DNA of 64,000 nucleotides, from assembly GCA_934501435.1 (NCBI GenBank), contig CAKSTW010000005.1, forward strand, positions 170,110 through 234,109, written 5' to 3'. Shown here one piece after another: positions 23,184 to 30,758 of this stretch. A program made the translations under genes and the position numbers. The notes under the pieces are model-generated. The model had not been told where the DNA came from. It ran no database searches and saw nothing but the letters and a program-made list of their open reading frames with translations. The first letter of the stretch is position 1. Every line of letters starts with the position of its first letter. Source of the stretch: an uncultured Eubacteriales bacterium (lineage in GTDB: Bacteria; Bacillota; Clostridia; Oscillospirales; UBA644).

Positions 23184-23558
23184 TTATTTCGTAGCGGTCC
23201 CTATCGTGTATTCTTCGACAATTTTTCCGCCTTTAAGATGCTTTTCGACGACTTCCTTTGCCTTTTCGGGAGTCATCTTTACGTAAGTTGTCTTGTCCTT
23301 GCCGTTTTCGTATACTTCGACGACGGGCTCATACTGACATATTCCTATACAGCCTGTCTGTGTTACCATAACGGAATCGGAAAGTCCCGCCTTCGCGACT
23401 TCCTCGACGAAAGCCGAAAGAACGGGGCGCGCGCCCGCGGCAATTCCGCAGGTCGCCATGCCGACAACGACTCTTACCGTGTCGTCCGCACCCTCGCGGA
23501 TAGCGACTTTTTTCTGCATCTTTTCTCTGATAGCAGCAAGTTCTGCCAAACTTTTCAT
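23184..23558 (-). CDS. hndB: Thioredoxin-like [2Fe-2S] ferredoxin subunit (HndB)
   Basis: The ATG at 23558 follows GGAGG by 8 bases. The 124-residue protein has the thioredoxin-like ferredoxin pattern: a first Cys in GMATCGIAAGARP and a pair in QTGCIGICQYEP. It is normally the small electron-carrying subunit between HndA/C and HndD. It is 19 bases upstream of hndC. Length is normal for HndB. Confidence 0.92.
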   Translation of the reverse strand: MKSLAELAAIREKMQKKVAIREGADDTVRVVVGMATCGIAAGARPVLSAFVEEVAKAGLSDSVMVTQTGCIGICQYEPVVEVYENGKDKTTYVKMTPEKAKEVVEKHLKGGKIVEEYTIGTATK

Positions 23559-23584
23559 TGAAAAAACCTCCATATATATTCAAA

Positions 23585-24127
23585 TTAAATATTATTATAC
23601 GCTTCTGTAAGATAATCCTTTATCCAGACGAGAACTTCGGGTTCCGAAAGAGAAACGTCCCCCAAAATCTGCCTTATTTCCGCTGTTGAAAGGCGTACCT
23701 TTTTTGACGGCGCAGTGTGCTCAAAAACAAAATCCCTGTCGGGGTCTCCCTGAATGAGGGTGACGACCGAACCCACGATATCTCCGAGCGGCGTAAAATC
23801 AATACTTTTCGTGTCGAAAGTCGCCGTAACGGTCGTTCCGCGGTCTTCTCCCGATGTCTTTGACTCAATACCGACGCTTCCTCCCGTCTGCTCTGCGGCA
23901 AGGATAAGAAAAGGGATACCGAGTCCTACTTTTCTTGTTCTGCGCGAAGTGTAGAACGGATCGGAAACGGCTTTTACGGTCTGTTCGTCCATTCCGCAGC
24001 CGTCGTCCTTTATTTTCAGCGTCAATATGCCGTCGCTGTCTTCATTTATATATATACCTATATTTTTCGCTCCCGCCCGAACGGAGTTTTTTGCGATGTC
24101 GAGAACGTTAAGAGACAGTTCTTTCAT
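23585..24127 (-). CDS. HATPase-domain regulator (histidine-kinase-like ATPase without H-box)
   Basis: The 180-residue protein has a GHKL ATP-binding fold: N-box DIAKNSVRAGAKNIGI, G1 DDGCGMDEQTV and G2 GLGIPFLILAAEQTGG. There is no phospho-accepting His domain, so it may be an anti-sigma-like or partner kinase. The C-terminal 60 residues are family-specific. Its start overlaps the PHP stop (ATGA). Genes of this type recur in clostridial hydrogenase clusters, where they may adjust activity to redox state; this is inference. Confidence 0.8.
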   Translation of the reverse strand: MKELSLNVLDIAKNSVRAGAKNIGIYINEDSDGILTLKIKDDGCGMDEQTVKAVSDPFYTSRRTRKVGLGIPFLILAAEQTGGSVGIESKTSGEDRGTTVTATFDTKSIDFTPLGDIVGSVVTLIQGDPDRDFVFEHTAPSKKVRLSTAEIRQILGDVSLSEPEVLVWIKDYLTEAYNNI

Positions 24128-24864
24128 TCTTTTCTCCTGCCGAGTTTTTCTATCAGTTTCAGTCTTACTCCTGCCGAAGAATAAGGTTCGTCGTCGATCT
24201 CGACGGAATTTTCAGCCCCCGAAATGCTCCAGAGGTTATGCGCGTCGCTGCAGGAAAGAACTTCAAGCCCGCGAAGGGAAGAATATTTTTCCGTGTACGG
24301 CGGTATATTTTCCGAAGAATTGAATTCGCAGCAGGTGAAACCCGGTTCGGGAGGAATATCTCCGAGTACCGAGATAATACCGTTTGCCTCTCTGTCGACG
24401 TGCGCGGGGTAGATAAGACCTCCGCGGCTTCTTACCTCTTTTACCGCTTCTTCCGTTGAAAAAGAGGTGGCTGAAATAAGAAGAATTTCTTCGGTTGCTA
24501 TAATTTCGTCGTTTTCTCCGTATATAAACTGATTTCCGAAAATATCGGGTCTGTTTTTAACGGGCAAAAGTCTTTTGTGAATTTCGTCGCCGAACGCTTC
24601 GGCTGTCTCAAGTTCGGGGAACAGACATATCAGATGAATGTCCTCCGACGTCGTCAGTTCGACCCCTCCGACGGGGACGATCCCGTGCCGTCTGCAAGCC
24701 GCAAAAAACGGTCTCAGGTTTTTACAGGAATTGTGATCGGTGAGCGCCATTATTCCGAGACCCGAAAGAGCGCCCATTCCCGCGATGTTTTCCGGCGTCA
24801 TATCGTCGTCGGCGCAGGGGGAAAGGCAGGAATGAATATGAAGATCGTAAAAATAACGGCTCAT
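24124..24864 (-). CDS. PHP domain phosphoesterase-like protein
   Basis: The ATG at 24864 overlaps the previous stop. The 246-residue protein shows PHP metal motifs: DLHIHSCLSP with two His, DHNS with Asp-His, PVGGVELTT with Glu, IYPAHVDR with His and SDAHN with Asp and His. Such proteins hydrolyse phosphate esters with three metal ions. Its place in a hydrogenase operon suggests a role in cofactor or signal turnover. The substrate is unknown. Confidence 0.85.
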   Translation of the reverse strand: MSRYFYDLHIHSCLSPCADDDMTPENIAGMGALSGLGIMALTDHNSCKNLRPFFAACRRHGIVPVGGVELTTSEDIHLICLFPELETAEAFGDEIHKRLLPVKNRPDIFGNQFIYGENDEIIATEEILLISATSFSTEEAVKEVRSRGGLIYPAHVDREANGIISVLGDIPPEPGFTCCEFNSSENIPPYTEKYSSLRGLEVLSCSDAHNLWSISGAENSVEIDDEPYSSAGVRLKLIEKLGRRKE

Positions 24865-25190
24865 TTTATGAGACTTGCGATCTCCGCGCAAAGAGCAAAA
24901 GTGCTTTTTGCGCTTCGGAGGATATTTACGCCTTCGGCTTCCGCCTTTTCAAGGGTTTCTTTGTCGATATCGGAGTTTTCGGCGAGAATAACGCAGGCGA
25001 CGTCTCTTAAAGAGGCGACCGCGACTACGTTTATGTTTGACATTATAGTCACCCATGCGTCGCCCTCTTCCGCTCTTCCCATGACCCAACTCAGAAGATC
25101 TCCCGCGTATCCGCCGTTTATCTTCTTTTCGCCGTCGGGTAAAACGAGAGATTCAAGCCCTGTTTTGTCCATCAGTTCCCGAACATTCAT
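24861..25190 (-). CDS. DRTGG-type small regulatory protein
   Basis: The ATG at 25190 overlaps the stop of the hydrogenase-like gene. The 109-residue protein resembles the DRTGG ligand-binding fold: a GGYAGDLLSWVMGRA loop and an ITIMSN-like WVTIMSNINVVAVASLRD segment. A second DRTGG-like gene lies at 26914-27270. DRTGG and CBS domains often sense adenine nucleotides, so it may report energy state to the operon. Confidence 0.75.
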   Translation of the reverse strand: MNVRELMDKTGLESLVLPDGEKKINGGYAGDLLSWVMGRAEEGDAWVTIMSNINVVAVASLRDVACVILAENSDIDKETLEKAEAEGVNILRSAKSTFALCAEIASLIK

Positions 25191-26476
25191 AAAAGACCTT
25201 CGTTTCTTTTCAGCAGTATTATGCAGTCCCTCATTTCCGCGTTTCCCTTTACGATGTCCTCCGCAAATGCGCGGCAGGTGGGAGAACCGCAGGACCCGCA
25301 GTCGAGTTTCGGCAACTCTTCGCATATCTGCTGAATTTCAAGCATTTTCTGCATAGCCTCCGCTTTGTCGTCCGATAAACTGTTTACCGGAGTGTATTCG
25401 AGAGGCTTTGTCCATAGGTATTCTTTTCCCGCTTTTTCAAACTCTTCGTCCGAAATAACGCCGCTTTTTTCGATAACGTGGTTTCTCGAAACGGGGAGAT
25501 AACGTTTGAGCGACTGAAGCCTTGCTTTTGCAATGTAAGGATTTTCAACCGTCAGCGTTCCTCCGACGCAGCCGCCGTTGCAGGCGTTGAGTTCGATGAA
25601 TTCAAGCGAGGAAATGTTGTCGTTTTCTATTTCGTCAAGTACCTTTATCGCATTTTCTATACCGTCAGCTGCAAGATATCTGTCGTTGAATAGGGCGGTG
25701 GCTTCGCCTCCGGTTCCTGCCCAGCTTATTCCGATAAGCCCTGTTTCGGAAATCATATCCGGAACTTCTATTTTGTTCATTTCCGATATCAATCTGAAAT
25801 AAACGTCGCTCATCGAAAGCACGGCGTCGATGTCGCTTTTTGCAACGCCGAGTGGCCGTCTTGCATAACTCACTTTCGCGGGACACGGCGATATGAAGAA
25901 TATGCCGATGTCTTCGGGTTTCAGGTCCTTATGCGTTTCCAGAACTTTTCTGCGCGCTGTTTTCGCCGCTATCTCAACGGGCGGAAGAACGGGCAGAACG
26001 TTCTTGTAAAGGCTCGGAAACCTGTTTTTTATAAGTCTTACGATAACGGGACAAGCCGAAGAAATAACGGGTTTTTCTATCCCGTGTCTTTTTATGTAGT
26101 GACGGGTGTACTCCGATACGAGTTCCGCGGCGCAGGAAACTTCGTAAACGCCGTCGAAACCGCAGTGTAAGAGAGCCGTCAGTACAATGTCTATATCTTC
26201 AAGATTGTCAAACTGTCCGAAAAGTGCGGGGGCGGGGAGAGCTACTTTGAATTTGTAGCCGTTTATCGTATCGAACGCGTCAAACTGCGCTTTTTTCGCA
26301 TTATAAGGGCAAAGCCTTATACATTCGCCGCAGTCGATACACCGTTCCGCGGTTATCACCGCTTTTCCGTCCCTTATTCTTATCGCTTCCGTGGGGCATC
26401 TTCTCAAACAATGCGTACAGCCCTTGCATTTGTCCTCCGCAAGAAGGACCGAATGGAATTTTTTGTCTTTTTCCAT
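25187..26476 (-). CDS. Hydrogenase-like [FeFe] protein, probably a sensor or regulator
   Basis: The 429-residue protein has two N-terminal [4Fe-4S] motifs (CKGCTHCLRRCP, CIDCGECIRLCP), a hydrogenase large-subunit domain with altered H-cluster motifs (SSACPVIV, SPCPAKVSY, NACNGGCVGG) and a C-terminal Fe-S domain (LDCGSCGSPTCRAF). The four cluster-binding Cys remain, but the proton-transfer Cys position is Ala, the Glu after MPCxxK is Tyr and the GGGQP end is missing. It is therefore not expected to be a standard H2 producer. In related operons such proteins are read as redox or H2 sensors. It lies between two small regulators. Confidence 0.8.
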   Translation of the reverse strand: MEKDKKFHSVLLAEDKCKGCTHCLRRCPTEAIRIRDGKAVITAERCIDCGECIRLCPYNAKKAQFDAFDTINGYKFKVALPAPALFGQFDNLEDIDIVLTALLHCGFDGVYEVSCAAELVSEYTRHYIKRHGIEKPVISSACPVIVRLIKNRFPSLYKNVLPVLPPVEIAAKTARRKVLETHKDLKPEDIGIFFISPCPAKVSYARRPLGVAKSDIDAVLSMSDVYFRLISEMNKIEVPDMISETGLIGISWAGTGGEATALFNDRYLAADGIENAIKVLDEIENDNISSLEFIELNACNGGCVGGTLTVENPYIAKARLQSLKRYLPVSRNHVIEKSGVISDEEFEKAGKEYLWTKPLEYTPVNSLSDDKAEAMQKMLEIQQICEELPKLDCGSCGSPTCRAFAEDIVKGNAEMRDCIILLKRNEGLL

Positions 26477-26498
26477 TGGCTACCTCCGTTTTTGCGTG

Positions 26499-26921
26499 TC
26501 AGAGTCTGACCTCCATGGTTATTTTCGTCCCGACGCCGACAGCCGACTGTATGTCTATACTGTCGGTGTATCTTTTCATGTTCGGAAGACCCATTCCCGC
26601 GCCGAACCCGAGAGAACGGATATTGTCCTTTGCGGTGGAATATCCCTCCTGCATCGCGAGTTCGATATTTTCGATACCGGGACCCGTGTCTTCGAGAACT
26701 ATGACTATCTTTTCGGGGTAAACAAGAACGTCGGCGGTGCCTCCGTTCGCGTGTATTACCATGTTGATCTCGCCCTCATACATCGCAATGGATACTCTTT
26801 TTATGATGTCAGGGTCAATGCTCAACTGTCTTAAAAGTTTTTTGACTTTGACGGAGGCTTCTCCCGCCGAGGTGAAATTGTCGCCGTCGACGTCAAAATG
26901 AAATTTTACCGCGTCAGTCAT
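26499..26921 (-). CDS. RsbW/SpoIIAB-like HATPase protein
   Basis: The 140-residue protein has the anti-sigma kinase-type GHKL fold: YEGEINMVIHANGG for the N-box, EDTGPGIENIE for G1 and GFGAGMGLPNMKRYTD for G2. It lacks a His-phosphotransfer domain. It overlaps the upstream DRTGG gene by 8 bases. With the second HATPase downstream it may form a switch acting on the hydrogenase or on transcription; its target is unknown. Confidence 0.82.
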   Translation of the reverse strand: MTDAVKFHFDVDGDNFTSAGEASVKVKKLLRQLSIDPDIIKRVSIAMYEGEINMVIHANGGTADVLVYPEKIVIVLEDTGPGIENIELAMQEGYSTAKDNIRSLGFGAGMGLPNMKRYTDSIDIQSAVGVGTKITMEVRL

Positions 26922-27270
26922 GTTTCGTCTCTCCGCCGCGAAGTCCGTTTTTGTAGAGCGCTCCGCATGCCGTGAACATTCTTTCGGCTGTCGAAAGAAC
27001 GACTATTCCCGCGTCTCTTGCAAGTTCGAGAATATCTTCGGACGGCATTTTCCCGCGGACAAAGACTATACATCTCATATCCATCATTTCCGCCGTCCTC
27101 ACGACCTGGGGATTGACGAGCCCGGTGAGAAGCACCGCCTGCTCTTTTACAAAAGCGAGGACGTCGCTCATCATATCGGAGCCGCAGGCGGATTTTACAT
27201 CGTTTTCAAGCAGGGCTTCTCCGCATAGAACTTTGGCGTCAAGCAGCTGTGCGATAGTGCTTATTCTCAT
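26914..27270 (-). CDS. DRTGG-type regulatory protein, second copy
   Basis: The 118-residue protein begins MRISTIAQLLDAKVLCGE and has the fold pattern SACGSDMMSDVLAFVKEQAVLL, the usual DRTGG core, then VVRTAEMMDM and IVVLSTAERMFTACG. It is similar in plan to the DRTGG protein at 24861-25190 and likely binds a small ligand. It lies 28 bases after hndA and overlaps the RsbW-like gene. Confidence 0.8.
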   Translation of the reverse strand: MRISTIAQLLDAKVLCGEALLENDVKSACGSDMMSDVLAFVKEQAVLLTGLVNPQVVRTAEMMDMRCIVFVRGKMPSEDILELARDAGIVVLSTAERMFTACGALYKNGLRGGETKHD

Positions 27271-27298
27271 TTTGAATTCCTCCGTTGCCTGTTCGGAA

Positions 27299-27793
27299 TC
27301 AGTATTTTTTAAGTATATCGGGGATCTGATCCGCCGTTAATTTTCCGTAAACGTCGTCGTTGACCGTCATGACGGGAGCAAGTCCGCAACAACCTATGCA
27401 TCTTGTCGCTTCAAGCGAGAATTTTCCGTCGGAAGTGACCTCTCCGCTCTGAAGACCGAGTTCGGAACATACTTTGTCGTATACCTCCTGCGCGCCTTTG
27501 ACGTAGCAAGCCGTTCCGAGACATACGCCGATCTTGTACTGTCCTTTCGGGTTAAGCGCGAACTGCGTGTAGAACGTTGCGACTCCGTAAACTTCTTCGA
27601 TAGCGATACCGAGATCGTCGGCTATCATTCTCTGTACCTCTATGGGCAGATAACCGTATATCTCCTGCGCCTGCTGCATGACCGGCATGAGCGCTCCCGG
27701 CTGATCTTTAAGTCTTGAAGTAAGCTCGTGGAGTTTCGCTTCCTGCTCGGCTGTTCCCGCAAAGGGAATTTTGCAGATTTTTTCTTTTGCCAT
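27299..27793 (-). CDS. hndA: Hydrogenase NuoE-like subunit (HndA)
   Basis: The ATG at 27793 is chosen after AAAGGAAG; a longer frame runs back through the promoter. The 164-residue protein is a NuoE-like [2Fe-2S] subunit with CLGTACYVKG and CIGCCGLAP, giving the four ligand Cys. The N-terminal helical part (ALMPVMQQAQEIYGYLP) is typical. It works with HndC in NAD(P)H oxidation. It is the first gene of the operon, 28 bases before the DRTGG gene. Confidence 0.92.
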   Translation of the reverse strand: MAKEKICKIPFAGTAEQEAKLHELTSRLKDQPGALMPVMQQAQEIYGYLPIEVQRMIADDLGIAIEEVYGVATFYTQFALNPKGQYKIGVCLGTACYVKGAQEVYDKVCSELGLQSGEVTSDGKFSLEATRCIGCCGLAPVMTVNDDVYGKLTADQIPDILKKY

Positions 27794-27858
27794 TCTGTTT
27801 TTCTTCCTTTCTGAAAAGTCGTGGGAAAGATTCTCCATAGACCTTTCCCGATACGTAT

Positions 27859-27928
27859 ACATATAGATAATACTCTTATCGATAACCATATAGATAATAT
27901 ATATATCTATTGCATTAAAAAGATTATA
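27859..27928 (-). promoter_or_regulatory. Candidate promoter and operator region of the hydrogenase operon
   Basis: On the minus strand a TATAAT box (27923-27928) has a weak TTCCCA -35 17 bases upstream. The predicted leader then contains two copies of CATATAGATAATA (plus strand, 27860 and 27887) on either side of a 10-bp palindrome TTATCGATAA (27876-27885). The symmetric layout suggests a repressor or activator site. It does not match the Rex consensus I know. Confidence 0.45.
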
Positions 27929-28055
27929 ACACAACAGGAGCGGTATGGGAAGTAAAATAAAAAAAATGTTGTTTTTTGTTTGAAATTTGAGAGAAATATC
28001 TTCACTGAAACGGCAAAATCCGAAAGCGCGTTCCCTTTTTGCGTACTTCCGGATT

Positions 28056-28652
28056 TTATAATGCAAGCCGCTGCACGGCGATGAGCCTGCCGACGACTTT
28101 TATTTCGTTTCTTTTTTCTTTTTTACCGTTTGCCGAAGTTATGAAAAAACCGTCGGGCAAAAATTCCGCGAGGACGGTCTTTCCCGTGTTTCCGTCGTCT
28201 ATCATCGCGACCTCTCCGCTCTTTATCCTCGACGTCTTTCTGAATATCAGAAAATCTCCCGGAAGACAGCCTTCGGGCAGAAATCCGTCGGACGACGCTT
28301 CCGCCGCGAAAAAACCGTCGCCCCGAAATTGCGAAGAGGGGAGCCAGAGGTGAAAAACGGTTTTCTCTTTCGGAAAAGAGGTTCCGTCCGAGTCGAAAAT
28401 ATCGGAATATACCGGAACGGGGACGGCTTTTCCCCTGACTCTTTCCGCGGCGGGCGAAATGCTTCTTTTTTTGCCGTTTCCGCAGGAAAGAAGACCGTCT
28501 TCTTCGAGTTTTTTTGCGTATCTGTAAGCAGTCGACGGAGAAACTTTAAGATGCGACGCGATTTCTCTTACTGTCGGACTTGTGCCGTGTTTTGCGGCAA
28601 AATCCTCGGTAAAACGTATCAGTTTCTGATATTTTTTGTTTCTGTTCAACAT
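28056..28652 (-). CDS. LexA-like repressor with altered protease domain
   Basis: The 198-residue protein has a LexA-type winged helix (GTSPTVREIASHLKVSPSTAY) and a C-terminal S24 peptidase-like domain (CLPGDFLIFRK, then GEVAMIDDG). The usual Ala-Gly cleavage site is not seen between them. The position of the catalytic Lys appears as Leu in TVLAEF, and the Ser region reads EASSDGF. It may therefore repress without self-cleavage. It overlaps the NUDIX gene by 7 bases. Alternatively it is a true but divergent LexA. A weak hairpin near 28020-28060 may end the transcript. Confidence 0.75.
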   Translation of the reverse strand: MLNRNKKYQKLIRFTEDFAAKHGTSPTVREIASHLKVSPSTAYRYAKKLEEDGLLSCGNGKKRSISPAAERVRGKAVPVPVYSDIFDSDGTSFPKEKTVFHLWLPSSQFRGDGFFAAEASSDGFLPEGCLPGDFLIFRKTSRIKSGEVAMIDDGNTGKTVLAEFLPDGFFITSANGKKEKRNEIKVVGRLIAVQRLAL

Positions 28653-29188
28653 AAAATTCCCTTTTCGAAAAGGTTTTTCGCTTTCAGGATTATTGCGACG
28701 GTCTTTCCGTCCTTTATCTCACCGTTTTCCGCCATTTCATAAATTTCGGAAAGCGGAAGTCTTATTTTTTCGATGAATTCGTCGGGGTCGGGAGTTCCTT
28801 TTTTGAAACCCGTTATCTTTGCGGCAAACATCGATATTTTTTCGTCACAGTAGCCGGGCGTCGGGTAAAATTCTCCGAGAAAAACAAGATTATCGCAAAG
28901 AGCGTCTATTTCTTCGTTGAGTTCTCTTTTGGCGCTTTCTTCGGCGCTTTCGCCTTTTTCGCAAAGCCCCGCAACGACCTCGGTCGTATATTCGTCGAAG
29001 GGATATCTGTATTGTTTTACAAGATAGCCGTATCCGTCTTTGTCGTATGCAAAAACGCAGACCGCGGGACGGTGCCTTACGACTTCTCTTTCGACTTCCA
29101 TACCGTTTTCAAGGCAAACCCTGTCCTTTTCCACATTCATTATTTTTCCGCTGAAAATTCTTTCGGAACTTATCTTTTCGGGTCTCAT
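28646..29188 (-). CDS. NUDIX hydrolase, ADP-ribose pyrophosphatase type
   Basis: The ATG at 29188 follows GGAG; the longer upstream frame runs through a promoter. The 180-residue protein has a complete NUDIX box (GLCEKGESAEESAKRELNEE) with Asp where the final Gly is usual, and the NudF-type ends KQYRYPFDEYTTEV and FYPTPGYCDEKI. It likely splits ADP-ribose or similar nucleotides. The next gene on the strand is the LexA-like regulator. Confidence 0.88.
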   Translation of the reverse strand: MRPEKISSERIFSGKIMNVEKDRVCLENGMEVEREVVRHRPAVCVFAYDKDGYGYLVKQYRYPFDEYTTEVVAGLCEKGESAEESAKRELNEEIDALCDNLVFLGEFYPTPGYCDEKISMFAAKITGFKKGTPDPDEFIEKIRLPLSEIYEMAENGEIKDGKTVAIILKAKNLFEKGILC

Positions 29189-29207
29189 CGTATCACACTC
29201 CTTTGCT

Positions 29208-29236
29208 ATTTTATCATATTTCGCCATAAATGTAAA
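29208..29236 (-). promoter_or_regulatory. Promoter of NUDIX-LexA-like operon
   Basis: On the minus strand TTTACA (29231-29236), 17 bases and TAAAAT (29208-29213) lie 20 bases before the NUDIX ATG. Confidence 0.75.
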
Positions 29237-29258
29237 TAGGATAAACGGGGTGAAAAAA

Positions 29259-30035
29259 ATGTCTTTTTCTTTCTCTGAATTCGTCAAAAGTACCGAAAAG
29301 CGCAATGACGTTTTTACGATCGGCAGAAGTTGGCTCGGAAACGGACTGTATGTTCTTCTTTCGGGAACGGGCGATAAAAAACTTCTGGTATGCGGCGAAC
29401 TTTCGGCAAACGACGGAGATGTTGCGGAAATGATGTGCCGCCGTTTTTTCGGAGAGGAAAAAGGCGGGGCTTTCAATCTTCCGAAGATATCGGCGAGGAC
29501 TTCCGTCTTTTATCTTCCGTTTCCGAACCCCGACGGCACTTGCCTGCGGCTTCGCGGCGAAAATTTCGTAAATCCGTTTTCCGAAAGGATAAAAAGGTTT
29601 GTTCCCGACGGCGATTTTTCCCGCTTTACGGCAAACGCCCGCGGTGTTGATATCGACCGCAATTTTGCGGCGGGACGGCGCTTTTCGGAGAAAAACGGAC
29701 CGTCTTTTTCGGGGTATTGCGGCGATTATCCCGAAAGCGAAAAGGAGACCGCGGCTCTCTCGTATTTTTGCCGAAAAGAAAATTTTGACGCTGTCATTGT
29801 CGTCGAAAAAGGCGAAAACCCCTGTTTTTCCTCTTCGGGTTTTTCCGATAAATTCGGCAGGATCGTCTGCGGTTACGGAAATATCCCGATAAAGCCGCGC
29901 AACTACCGCGACGGAAGTTTCCTTCTGTGGCTTGAAAAGTCGGAAGTTCCGACGGTGAGGCTCTGCATCGGGTCGGACGCAAGGTCGGAAGAACAGTTTT
30001 TTTCGACCGTTATGCTTACCGCCGCCTCTTGCTAA
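29259..30035 (+). CDS. Peptidase M14-like protein, zinc site apparently degenerate
   Basis: The ATG at 29259 follows GGGGTG. The 258-residue protein has M14 carboxypeptidase marks, mainly ANARGVDIDRNF and YLPFPNPDGTC. The usual zinc motif HxxE near the N-terminus reads VCGELSANDGD, with no His, so metal binding and catalysis are doubtful. It may be a non-enzymatic descendant or an amidase-like protein with a changed site. There is no signal peptide. The downstream promoter overlaps its stop codon. Confidence 0.65.
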   Translation: MSFSFSEFVKSTEKRNDVFTIGRSWLGNGLYVLLSGTGDKKLLVCGELSANDGDVAEMMCRRFFGEEKGGAFNLPKISARTSVFYLPFPNPDGTCLRLRGENFVNPFSERIKRFVPDGDFSRFTANARGVDIDRNFAAGRRFSEKNGPSFSGYCGDYPESEKETAALSYFCRKENFDAVIVVEKGENPCFSSSGFSDKFGRIVCGYGNIPIKPRNYRDGSFLLWLEKSEVPTVRLCIGSDARSEEQFFSTVMLTAASC

Positions 30036-30057
30036 AATAAAGAAAATATGCTAAAAT
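30029..30057 (+). promoter_or_regulatory. Promoter of the two-component system
   Basis: TTGCTA (30029-30034), 17 bases and TAAAAT (30052-30057) lie 30 bases before the response regulator ATG and overlap the end of the M14-like gene. Confidence 0.6.
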
Positions 30058-30086
30058 GATGTCGAAAAAAACAGCGGAGGCATAAT

Positions 30087-30758
30087 ATGTTCAAAATTCT
30101 TATCGCGGAAGACGACGCCGAACTGCGGCAGCTGTTTTCGCGGGTGCTTACAAAAAACGGCTATAACGTAAAAGGCGTTTCGAACGGCAGGGAAGCCCTC
30201 GACTGTACGGAAAACGATTTTTTCGACCTGATAATTTCCGATATAATGATGCCCGAAGTCGACGGATATGAATTCGTCAGGCTTTTGAGGGATTGCAACG
30301 ACAAAACCCCCGTGCTGATGATAACCGCAAAGGACGCATTCGACGATATGCGTCAGGGGTTTGATTCGGGAACGGACGATTATATGGTAAAGCCGGTGAA
30401 CGTCAATGAAATGGTTTTGCGCGTCGGGGCGCTTCTCCGCCGCGCGCAGATGATAAACGAGCGCCGCCAGACCGTCGGGAACACCGTCCTTGAAATGGAT
30501 TCGCTTACGGTCGTTTCGGACGGAAAAACGGAGATACTGCCGCAGAAAGAATTTATGCTTCTTTATAAAATGGCTTCATATCCGGGAAAAATATTCACGC
30601 GGCATCAGCTGATGGACGAGATATGGGGCTACGATAACGAAAGCGACACCCATACCGTCGACGTGCATATAGGACGGCTGCGCGAAAAATTCGGAGACAG
30701 CCGCGACTTTAAGATAGTGACGATAAGAGGGGTCGGATACAAGGTGGTAAGACTGTGA
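30087..30758 (+). CDS. OmpR-family response regulator
   Basis: The 223-residue protein has a receiver domain with EDD (8-10), phospho-acceptor Asp52 in IISDIMMP and Lys102 in YMVKPVN, then an OmpR/PhoB winged helix ending HTVDVHIGRLREKF and IRGVGYKVV. It should bind DNA when phosphorylated by the kinase encoded next. GGAGG precedes the ATG and its stop overlaps the kinase GTG start. Target genes cannot be read from sequence. Confidence 0.93.
   Translation: MFKILIAEDDAELRQLFSRVLTKNGYNVKGVSNGREALDCTENDFFDLIISDIMMPEVDGYEFVRLLRDCNDKTPVLMITAKDAFDDMRQGFDSGTDDYMVKPVNVNEMVLRVGALLRRAQMINERRQTVGNTVLEMDSLTVVSDGKTEILPQKEFMLLYKMASYPGKIFTRHQLMDEIWGYDNESDTHTVDVHIGRLREKFGDSRDFKIVTIRGVGYKVVRL

Noticed and set aside
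27900..27940. Rex redox-repressor site before hndA
   Set aside because: TTGCATTA and TAACACAA form only a loose inverted pair with the wrong spacing compared with the TTGTTAA-N4-TTAACAA pattern.
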